This document shows, piece by piece, positions 57,373 to 64,000 of a stretch of 64,000 nt of DNA. The translations under genes were made by a program, and so were the position numbers. Position 1 is the first letter of the stretch; each line of letters begins with the position of its first letter. Where the stretch lies: positions 215,598 through 279,597 of the forward strand of contig CAJUFX010000002.1 in NCBI GenBank assembly GCA_910586395.1. Direction: 5' to 3'. Source of the stretch: an uncultured Bacteroidales bacterium (lineage in GTDB: Bacteria > Bacteroidota > Bacteroidia > Bacteroidales > P3). Under the pieces are notes generated by a model. The model did not search any database. It was not told the DNA's origin and saw only the letters and a program-made list of their open reading frames with translations.

Positions 57373-59124
57373 TTAGTGTCCGCTTTCGGTAGCCGGCCGT
57401 GCGGCGGTTTTGTATTTTTCCAAACCGATCGCTTTGAGTTCGATGCCTTCGGTCCGTGCGGCTTTCGCTGTTTTCCGGGCATCAAACTTGGCCGGTTCGG
57501 TACTTAGGAACGGAAACAGGAAAGCACGGAGATTACGGGCATAGAAATCGGTTTCGGCTTGCGGCAGGATGAACGGTCGGGCGAACCGACCCTCCGAAAC
57601 GTATGATATATATAGTTCCGGTATGCCGAAAGTTTCCCGATTGCTGGCGAAGACCATCCAGCGGCCGTTGCTCCCAAACGTATGGAATGTCTCGGAACCG
57701 TCCGTATTGAGGCTGTGGATCGGTTCGATGCGGTAGCCGCATTCCACGCCGGTCGGTACCATGCCGGAAGGCGTGCTGTCGTACAGATGGATTTTGTAGA
57801 GGTCGCCCATGACTTGTACGGAGAAAGTCGTCGTGGGCAAGGCGCTGACCACAAGGTATTCGCCATCGGGTGAGGCAAAAGGCATCGTCGCGCTCAGGTT
57901 CATTTCCGAAAAGCGGGCCACGGTGCGGAGGTTGGAAAAACGGCGGGTTTCCGGGTCAAAGTCGATTTGCATGAGGTCGGCGCGCAGGGCGTTGGCTTTC
58001 TCGATGCTTTCGCCGGAAATGTTCATCCAATACGAAAATTGGTTGTCGTCACGGAAAAACAACGAGTCGGCCGGTGTATGACGAGCCTGTTTCCGGACTT
58101 TTTCCAATGCGCGGTGTTCCGCTTCGGTACCGCGTGCCGGTGCGCGACAGAAAAACAGAGAGCGGCCATCGGCCGAAAAGCAAGGGAACACGTCGTCATA
58201 TTCTTCGGAAGTCAGTTCGTCGCATGAGAACAATTCCAATGTCTTGGTGTCCAATACCACGATATCACCCAACGTATCTACGGTAACCAGGCCTTTGCGG
58301 CGTGGCGTGGAGAAATGTTGGGAATAGACCTGATTCGTTGAAAACGCGATGAAATCGCCGCCTTTGTACCAGGAAGGATAGACGAGCCGCAGGCCGGGAT
58401 GGCTGTCGGGAATCTGCAATTTCGTCAATTCGCCGTTGCGCGCGAGCAATGTTCCGGCCGGTTTTCCGCGCAGATGTACGATGAAATTGTTGATGTTGTT
58501 TCCCTCGCAGGCGTGACAGTTCATGCAGTTGTTGTTCATCAGGAAATTATCCAGCAACGGTTTGGTCTCGAAGTTTTCCAGATTTTTCTGTTCGATGACC
58601 AAATGGTGGTACGAGGCGTCTTCGAAGATGCTGGTGCGGTAGATGACGTATGGATCGATGGGTTCGTCGGCGATGAACCAATGTAGGGGCGGGAAACTCA
58701 GCAGGCTGTCCGGTTGGCTTTCGGGATGCGCCGTGATGTCAACGCGGATAAAGCCGTTGGATGCGCCGGAAAGCAACTTGTGCCATTCGCGGAGGTGTTC
58801 GGCTTCGAATTTCTCCGGCCACGGGTCAAAGACGATTTGTCCGACGGGCAAGGCGGTATCGGTTGTCGTCGCATCGGTTTCCCCACGGGCGAAAGCCGAA
58901 AACCGGACGGAGGCAATCCGCCAGTCGGGGTCAGCGGCCGTGAACCCAAGGGGCGCGATGTTGGGCGGCAACACGATACTGTCGGCGTATGCCGGAATCG
59001 TAGCCAACGGCCGTTCGGCCATGTAAATCCGTTTTTTCTGTTCGCGTTTGGCCGCGAGGGCTAACACGGCGGCCATGCACAGCAGCAGGCCGGCCAAAAG
59101 TGTACGATATGGTGTTTGTTTCAT
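57373..59124 (-). CDS. Propeller (PD40/TolB-like) protein with CxxCH haem motif, paralogue 3
   Basis: This 583-residue protein has an N-terminal hydrophobic anchor (A-G-L-L-L-C-M-A-A-V-L-A-L-A), a beta-rich domain, then N-N-N-C-M-N-C-H at 200-204, a c-type haem attachment motif, and a C-terminal half with PD40 blades (Y-P-S-W-Y-K-G-G-D-F-I-A-F-S, C-F-S-A-D-G-R-S-L-F-F, F-A-S-P-D-G-E-Y-L-V-V-S, G-S-N-G-R-W-M-V-F-A-S). The single haem site and propeller suggest periplasmic redox or sensing, but no enzyme is recognised. It is the last gene of a five-gene operon. A TA tract (57606-57614) lies in frame. Confidence 0.7.
   Translation of the reverse strand: MKQTPYRTLLAGLLLCMAAVLALAAKREQKKRIYMAERPLATIPAYADSIVLPPNIAPLGFTAADPDWRIASVRFSAFARGETDATTTDTALPVGQIVFDPWPEKFEAEHLREWHKLLSGASNGFIRVDITAHPESQPDSLLSFPPLHWFIADEPIDPYVIYRTSIFEDASYHHLVIEQKNLENFETKPLLDNFLMNNNCMNCHACEGNNINNFIVHLRGKPAGTLLARNGELTKLQIPDSHPGLRLVYPSWYKGGDFIAFSTNQVYSQHFSTPRRKGLVTVDTLGDIVVLDTKTLELFSCDELTSEEYDDVFPCFSADGRSLFFCRAPARGTEAEHRALEKVRKQARHTPADSLFFRDDNQFSYWMNISGESIEKANALRADLMQIDFDPETRRFSNLRTVARFSEMNLSATMPFASPDGEYLVVSALPTTTFSVQVMGDLYKIHLYDSTPSGMVPTGVECGYRIEPIHSLNTDGSETFHTFGSNGRWMVFASNRETFGIPELYISYVSEGRFARPFILPQAETDFYARNLRAFLFPFLSTEPAKFDARKTAKAARTEGIELKAIGLEKYKTAARPATESGH
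57606..57614 (-). repeat. TA-dinucleotide tract (9 nt) in propeller paralogue 3
   Basis: The tract encodes part of P-E-L-Y-I-S-Y and is in frame in this copy. Confidence 0.6.
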
Positions 59125-59133
59125 GATGGTCGG

Positions 59134-60228
59134 TTAAAAGGCGATGCCGTCAAAAATAAAATAAAAGGCGTAGGTGTCACGGTAATTTTTTCGGATTTCG
59201 TTCCAGTTGTCCGTACCGTTCCGCAAGGCGTTAAAGTCATAGACCAAACGTTCGAAACGGGCGATAATGTCGGGTTCTATCTTTAAATCGCCCTTACGCC
59301 ATTGCAATACTTCGTCTTTGGAAAAGCCACCGTTCAGATAATTCATCGCGAGTAGCCACGCATCCTGTACGTAGGCGGGCAACCGTGCGGCGCCTTGCGC
59401 ACGGTAAGCCTCCGTTATGACGGGCAGCAGATCCAAACGTTTATGCAGCAATTGCAATAACGTATAGTAATCCAAAAGGCAACGGGCTTGCGTCGGTTTC
59501 AAGGCAAGGGCCGTTCTTTCAGCAGAATCCGAAGGATAGAAAAAACAGACCCAGGCATCGGTGGTGGCCGGTTCCGACGCCAAGTGGTAAGGCAGGCTGT
59601 CCCAAGCCCACAATGCCTGGCGGTGTTCTTTCGCTTTTCGGTACCATTCCCCTTGTTCGGCTTTCGGCAAATGGGCGATATAGCGGCGTGCCAGGCTTAG
59701 ACGTCCGGTCTCAATGCAGATTTCGGTCAGCAGTCGGGTCGAGAATAAATCGAGGCCGTTGCGGTCTGTGGCGCAAATCATTGTAGAAAGAGCCGGTACA
59801 TACAGGCCGCAGGCCATCGTCAGGCAACTGTACGGTTTGGCGATCCTCATGGCAGGGAAACTCACCGGCAGCATCAAGCCCATTTCCGGGATATGGCCGT
59901 AGGTAAGGAAATCTTCGTTTAGTTGCCCCGAAGTCAGGAGCGCCCATTTGAGTATCGTGGCCATCTCAAGGCGTTCGGCGGCGGTATCGGTGGCCGTTTG
60001 AAAATAACGCTCGGTGGCCGTGCGGGCGGCGATGGGATCGTTTTGTTCCAAGGAGGCCCGGGCGGCTCGGATATAGGTTTCGGGTGTTAGGGCGGCCGTT
60101 TTGTATCGCGGTGGAGCCGAGACAGTTCGTGCCGCGAGATTTGCCGTACCGGTTAAGCCGAGGCAGATTAAAAACAAGGCTAAACCGTATCGTTTAATGT
60201 CCGGATTCATGCAGTTGTTCATATACAT
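59134..60228 (-). CDS. Exported alpha-helical (TPR-like) partner protein
   Basis: This 364-residue protein has an N-terminal hydrophobic segment (G-L-A-L-F-L-I-C-L-G-L, with a possible start at 60210) and then mostly helical sequence resembling tetratricopeptide repeats (A-R-A-S-L-E-Q-N-D-P-I-A-A-R-T-A, R-L-S-L-A-R-R-Y-I). The end has Y-R-D-T-Y-A-F-Y-F-I-F, similar to the partial gene at the window edge (Y-G-N-S-Y-A-F-L-Y-L-Y). From memory this end resembles the Bacteroidales family DUF6057, unverified. It lies 6 nt after paralogue 2 and 9 nt before paralogue 3, so all are co-transcribed. Likely a partner of the haem propellers. Confidence 0.55.
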   Translation of the reverse strand: MYMNNCMNPDIKRYGLALFLICLGLTGTANLAARTVSAPPRYKTAALTPETYIRAARASLEQNDPIAARTATERYFQTATDTAAERLEMATILKWALLTSGQLNEDFLTYGHIPEMGLMLPVSFPAMRIAKPYSCLTMACGLYVPALSTMICATDRNGLDLFSTRLLTEICIETGRLSLARRYIAHLPKAEQGEWYRKAKEHRQALWAWDSLPYHLASEPATTDAWVCFFYPSDSAERTALALKPTQARCLLDYYTLLQLLHKRLDLLPVITEAYRAQGAARLPAYVQDAWLLAMNYLNGGFSKDEVLQWRKGDLKIEPDIIARFERLVYDFNALRNGTDNWNEIRKNYRDTYAFYFIFDGIAF

Positions 60229-60234
60229 GTACCT

Positions 60235-61845
60235 TTAATCCGCCTCGGCATAATCCGAACTTGTTCGGCTTCTGCACTCGGCTTGAATTAAACGTTGGAT
60301 AAGTGTTTCTATTTCGGCGGTTTCCACAGTCAGTGTATAGCCGTTTTTGCGTAGTTTTTCTGTTTTTTCAGGGGTCAGTTTCGAGGGCGTGACGGTCAGT
60401 TCCGGCAGGTTGAACGATTTGAGCGAACTGAGGTAGTAGTCCCCCTCTTTTTGCGGTAATAAAAAGGGTTTGTGGAATTTCTTCCCATCGAAATAAGCGA
60501 TGTAGGGCAAGGCGAAGTACCCATCCAGTTGTTTGCCGGTATAGACGAGCCAGCGCCCGTTTTGGCTCCAGCTGTGAAAACTCTCGGCCTCCGGGGTGTT
60601 GAGTGAAGTCGCGGGCTCGAATGTCGGCATATATATAGCGGTATCATCTAAGAAAACCAAGCCCAAGTCGCCGTAGGTTTGGGACGGAAACGAACTGAAG
60701 GTGCCGATGCTGACGGCTATGCGGTTCGGGTCGGCGGGATTGACGCGCGGCAAAGAAAAGCTGCCGTTGTAGTCGTCGGCTTTCAGTAAAGTGTGGATGG
60801 TGTCGCCTATGAGGCCCGTTGTGGGGTCGAACGTGATGCAGGCCAAATCGAAACGGATGCTTTCTATTTGTTCTTTTTCGGACAAGGCCGAATAGGCCGT
60901 GTCGGTGTAGGGGCTTGGCGCGCTGCAGAAATAGAGCGTGCGGCCGTCGGGCGACCAGGCCGGATAGGAGAGCAAGCGGTCTTCCTGCCATAACATACGG
61001 TGGGAGAACAATCGGTTGCGTTCGATGTCGTAAATGACGATATGCGCGATGCTGTCGCCCGCGTCGAAAAAACGTCGGTGGGCTTCATAGCAGGCGAAAC
61101 CCAACAGGAGGTTGGTGGAGAACGCGATATAGCGTCCGTTCGGATGGTAGGCCGGATAGGTCAGGCGCAGGTTGAGTTGCGTGGCCTTTGGCGGCAGGAC
61201 GATTTTTCGCATACCGTCATGGTTCATGATAAGCGTGCCGTCGGACGGTTTGCGCCAATGTACCGTCATTTCGTCGGCGTCGCCGTTGCGGAACGTATGG
61301 CAGTTCATACAATTGTTATCGGAGAGGGTGTTGAGCGTCAGGGCCGTGGTTTTGAAGTCTGACAACCGCCGCTGGTAAATGCCTAAGGTATTATAGACAC
61401 CGTCGGTGGGTACGACGAGGCGATAGACGAGATAGGGGTCGATGCTGTCTTCGGCCACGAACCAGCGCAGGGGGGCGTAGTGGCGGTCGGCCGTGCTGAT
61501 GTCGAGCCGGAGCGGCTCTTGGCGTTCGCGGGCGGTGCTGAGGAAACGGTGCCAGGTTTTTGAGCGGAACCGTACCTGCCGGCGGTAGCGTTTGTCAAGC
61601 AGGGTTTCTTCGCCGCAACTGACGCGCAGACGGATGTTTTCGTTTACGGAAAAGTTGAGCGGCGCGATGTTGGGTGGCAGGACGAGGCTGTCGCCGTAGT
61701 CCGGAAAGATGGGGGCGTTTTCCGCGGTAAGCGAAGCCCCTGTCGTATGGTTGGCGGTCGTGTCGGTCGGCACGTTGTCGCGGCAGCCGGCCAACAGGGT
61801 CATTAACAGCAAAAAAGGGACTATTGAATTGATGGTAACTTTCAT
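60235..61845 (-). CDS. Propeller lipoprotein with CxxCH haem motif, paralogue 2
   Basis: This 536-residue lipoprotein has the lipobox L-L-A-G-C (Cys21). D-N-N-C-M-N-C-H at 179-183 is a c-type haem motif; PD40-like blades follow (R-L-T-Y-P-A-Y-H-P-N-G-R-Y-I-A-F-S, Y-P-A-W-S-P-D-G-R-T-L-Y-F-C, W-S-Q-N-G-R-W-L-V-Y). Its start overlaps the end of paralogue 1 (ATGA), a sign of coupling. The segment 61413-61728 is identical to 62989-63304, so the N-terminal domain has been homogenised recently. A TA tract (60629-60637) is in frame. Confidence 0.72.
   Translation of the reverse strand: MKVTINSIVPFLLLMTLLAGCRDNVPTDTTANHTTGASLTAENAPIFPDYGDSLVLPPNIAPLNFSVNENIRLRVSCGEETLLDKRYRRQVRFRSKTWHRFLSTARERQEPLRLDISTADRHYAPLRWFVAEDSIDPYLVYRLVVPTDGVYNTLGIYQRRLSDFKTTALTLNTLSDNNCMNCHTFRNGDADEMTVHWRKPSDGTLIMNHDGMRKIVLPPKATQLNLRLTYPAYHPNGRYIAFSTNLLLGFACYEAHRRFFDAGDSIAHIVIYDIERNRLFSHRMLWQEDRLLSYPAWSPDGRTLYFCSAPSPYTDTAYSALSEKEQIESIRFDLACITFDPTTGLIGDTIHTLLKADDYNGSFSLPRVNPADPNRIAVSIGTFSSFPSQTYGDLGLVFLDDTAIYMPTFEPATSLNTPEAESFHSWSQNGRWLVYTGKQLDGYFALPYIAYFDGKKFHKPFLLPQKEGDYYLSSLKSFNLPELTVTPSKLTPEKTEKLRKNGYTLTVETAEIETLIQRLIQAECRSRTSSDYAEAD
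60629..60637 (-). repeat. TA-dinucleotide tract (9 nt) in propeller paralogue 2
   Basis: The tract encodes part of D-T-A-I-Y-M-P and is in frame. The equivalent place in paralogue 1 has 11 nt and is out of frame. Confidence 0.65.
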
Positions 61846-63439
61846 TTTGGTGTTTTGGATGGTTGTTTCAGCAAGGTTTCTATTTCGCCGGTTTCTATGA
61901 TCAAGGTAGGGTTATGGCGTATTTTTTCTGTCTTTCGGGGTGTCAGTTTAGAGGGCGTGACGGTCAGCTCAGGCAGGTTGAAAGACTTGAGAAAGCCACG
62001 GTAGTAATGGCCGTCTTTTTGGGGGAGCAGGAACGGCTTGGAGAATTGCTTGCCGTCGAAATAGGCGATGTAGGGCAGTGAGAAATAGCCGTCCAGTTGT
62101 TTGCTGGCATAGACGAGCCAGCGTCCGTTTTGGCTCCAGCTGTGAAAACTCTCGGCTTCGGGGGTGTTGAGCAAATCGGCTGGTTGGAAGTCCTGAATAT
62201 ATATATAGTGGTATCAGTTTTATTCAAGAAAACCAAGCCCAAATCACCGAGGGCGCGGGCCGGAAAAGAGCTGTATGGACTGATGTTGACGGCTATGCAG
62301 TTCGGGTCAGCGGGATTAACGCGCGGCAGGGCGAAACTGCCGTTGCAGTCATCGGCCGCGAGCAGGGTTTCGACCGAATTGCCGACCGAACCCGTTGCCG
62401 GGTCGAATGTCACGCGGACCAAGTCGAAACGGATACGTTCGATACGCTGTTTTTCGGAGGGCTGTTTGGCTAAAAATGCACTGTCTTCTTTCGGCGCGCG
62501 ACAGAAATACAGACAGTCGCCGTCGGGTGACCAGGTCGGATAGGTGTATTCGACCTGGTTATCCCATAGGGCGGGCGTCGTGAAGAGGCGATTCGTCCGT
62601 ATGTCGTACAATACGATGTGCGAAAGGCTGTCAATGGAGTTGAAAAACCGGCGGTGGGCCTCATATCCGCCTATGCCCAGCAGATGATTGGTTGAAAAGG
62701 CGATGTAATTTCCGTTCGGGTGGTAGGCCGGATAAATCAGACGCAATCCGAGGCGGGCGGCTTCCGGCGACAACGCGATTTTGCGCGGGCCGTCCGGCGT
62801 TTGCAACAACGAACCTTCTGACGGAAACCGCCAGTGTATGATCATTTCATCGGCGTCGCCGTTGCGGAACGTATGGCAGTTCATGCAATTGTTATCGGAG
62901 AGGGTGTTGAGCGTCAGGGCCGTGGTCTTGAAGTCTGACAGCCGCCGCTGATAGATGCCCAGCGTGTTGTAAACGCCGTCACCGGGCGCGACGAGGCGAT
63001 AGACGAGATAGGGGTCGATGCTGTCTTCGGCCACGAACCAGCGCAGGGGGGCGTAGTGGCGGTCGGCCGTGCTGATGTCGAGCCGGAGCGGCTCTTGGCG
63101 TTCGCGGGCGGTGCTGAGGAAACGGTGCCAGGTTTTTGAGCGGAACCGTACCTGCCGGCGGTAGCGTTTGTCAAGCAGGGTTTCTTCGCCGCAACTGACG
63201 CGCAGACGGATGTTTTCGTTTACGGAAAAGTTGAGCGGCGCGATGTTGGGTGGCAGGACGAGGCTGTCGCCGTAGTCCGGAAAGATGGGGGCGTTTTCCG
63301 CGGTGAGCGAAGCCCCTGTCGTATGGTCGGCGGTCGTGTCGGTCGGCACGTTGTCGCGGCAGCCGGCCAACAGGGCGAGCAATAGCAAACCGCATAACGT
63401 ATATCTCGTGTGGAACGGGTTTATGTCGAATCGTTTCAT
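61842..63439 (-). pseudogene. Propeller lipoprotein with CxxCH motif, paralogue 1, out of frame at a TA tract (possibly phase-OFF)
   Basis: The frame opens at the ATG at 63439 (M-K-R-F-D-I-N-P-F, lipobox L-L-A-G-C) and is homologous to paralogue 2 through the C-M-N-C-H site and three blades until D-T-T-I-Y-I. At the 11-nt TA tract (62197-62207) it slips into a frame that stops at 61964-61966. In the other frame L-N-T-P-E-A-E-S-F-H-S-W continues the paralogue to a stop at 61842. Removing one TA unit gives one 531-residue protein whose stop overlaps the next start by 4 nt. No other damage is visible, so switching or a sequencing slip is likelier than decay. Confidence 0.75.
62197..62207 (-). 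repeat. TA-dinucleotide tract (11 nt) at the paralogue 1 frameshift
   Basis: One unit longer than the in-frame tract at the same place in paralogue 2. Loss of one TA restores I-Y-I-Q-D-F-Q-P-A-D-L-L-N-T-P-E. Confidence 0.75.
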
Positions 63440-63501
63440 ATCGTATAGATTGTCAAGTTTTACGGGGTATTTTGGCCTCAACGGGCGGTCTAACCGGTCT
63501 A

Positions 63502-64000
63502 TTAGTGCACGAGAGGCTCGATACCGGGTCCGTCCGGCACCGGCGGTTCGGCGGCGGGATCTATGTTTTTTAAATATAAGTACAAGAAAGCGTAGCTGTT
63601 TCCGTATTTTTCAAAGAAGGCTTCAGGGCGCAGTCGTCCGGTCTCGAAATTCCATTTCTCCTGCAGGAAATTCTCGAACCGTTTGATGACCGCCGGATTG
63701 AAGCGGAAATCCTCCAACCCTTTGAGCCCTTCCTCCACTATCGTGAAAGCGGTTGGGTTCAAGCCGTATTCGATGTAGAGCAACAGGGCTTCCTGAGCGT
63801 AGATGGGCAGTTCCTGGGATTTATAGCCCAGGTGGCGGTAGTGTTTCAACACCTCGTAGGCGGCCGGCAGGTTTTTGTCCAAGAGGTATTGCATCAGCAC
63901 ATATTCGGCTACATGGAAGTTATGCGGATGGACGGCCATGAGGTGCGCCATTTCGGCCCGCGGATTTTTACCGCTGACGTCGGGTGGAATGGGGCTGGCT
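63502..64000 (-). CDS. C-terminal part of a helical protein at the head of the haem-propeller operon (5' end outside window)
   Basis: The frame is open across the window edge and ends at 63502; at least 165 residues are seen. It is mostly helical with TPR-like periodicity (A-E-Y-V-L-M-Q-Y-L-L-D-K-N-L-P-A-A-Y-E-V-L) and has E-K-Y-G-N-S-Y-A-F-L-Y-L-Y near the end, close to the ending of the 364-residue protein at 59134. It may be the C-terminus of a membrane protein of the DUF6057 type, from memory and unverified. It lies 62 nt before the first propeller lipoprotein on the same strand. Confidence 0.55.
   Translation of the reverse strand, partial: ASPIPPDVSGKNPRAEMAHLMAVHPHNFHVAEYVLMQYLLDKNLPAAYEVLKHYRHLGYKSQELPIYAQEALLLYIEYGLNPTAFTIVEEGLKGLEDFRFNPAVIKRFENFLQEKWNFETGRLRPEAFFEKYGNSYAFLYLYLKNIDPAAEPPVPDGPGIEPLVH

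Noticed and set aside
57315-57485. Longer N-terminus for the T9SS type-B protein
   Set aside because: The first 57 residues would place a basic, non-conserved stretch before a good signal peptide at 57314.

Overview
The window looks like chromosomal DNA of a member of the Bacteroidales (Bacteroidota). Promoters fit the Bacteroidetes pattern TTTG-N(19-24)-TAnnTTTG. Many exported proteins end in type IX secretion (T9SS)-like C-terminal domains (Por/CHU_C). A complete butyrate-forming lysine-fermentation operon is present, as known from Porphyromonas, Odoribacter and relatives. Most of the window is GC-rich, but three islets are clearly AT-richer: about 0.7-3.4 kb, 6.2-6.9 kb and 39.3-41.5 kb. 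The genus cannot be named from sequence alone.

Layout. 0-7 kb: the 5' part of a Nif3-like gene, the stub of a small multidrug-resistance gene, a type II restriction-modification pair (AlwI-type endonuclease plus Dam-type methylase), a LysO-type lysine exporter, a MATE pump, and a HepT/MntA toxin-antitoxin pair beside two copies of a 37-bp promoter-like repeat. 7-13 kb: sufBCD (Fe-S assembly) and a membrane TPR/LuxR-like regulator. 13-26.3 kb: five tandem genes for large exported proteins (fibronectin-III, Omp28-like, T9SS-tailed), one carrying a frameshift at a TA-dinucleotide tract. 26.4-39.2 kb: mostly housekeeping genes (era, an S8 protease, lpxK, purine nucleoside phosphorylase, a thioesterase, a TrmH-type methylase, a KamB-like P-loop protein, a flavin reductase, an RlmI-type methylase, an LTA-synthase-like sulfatase-fold enzyme, mtn). 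39.2-41.6 kb: two small cassettes (RhuM-like and DUF3825-like genes), each ending in a copy of the 3' end of mtn. 41.9-46 kb: exported proteins. 46.2-54.9 kb: a ten-gene lysine-fermentation operon on the minus strand, from atoD to osmC. 55-64 kb: a T9SS type-B exported protein and a five-gene operon of proteins that combine PD40 propeller repeats with a CxxCH haem motif, alternating with helical partners.

How the genes work together. Lysine would be isomerised (KamA, KamDE), oxidised (Kdd), cleaved with acetyl-CoA (Kce), deaminated (Kal) and joined to CoA transfer (AtoDA), giving butyrate, acetate and ammonia. The KamB-like ATPase at 33.3 kb may reactivate KamDE, and LysO could adjust intracellular lysine.

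The most unusual signals are these. (1) Seven TA-dinucleotide tracts of 9-11 nt sit in genes or leaders of exported proteins. Two genes are out of frame by exactly one TA unit, and one tract fills the spacer of a near-perfect promoter, which suggests a phase-variation network. (2) A gene-cassette-like array is built on repeated 3' ends of mtn. (3) The haem-motif propeller operon shows recent gene conversion. No tRNA, rRNA, CRISPR array, integrase or transposase was recognised.
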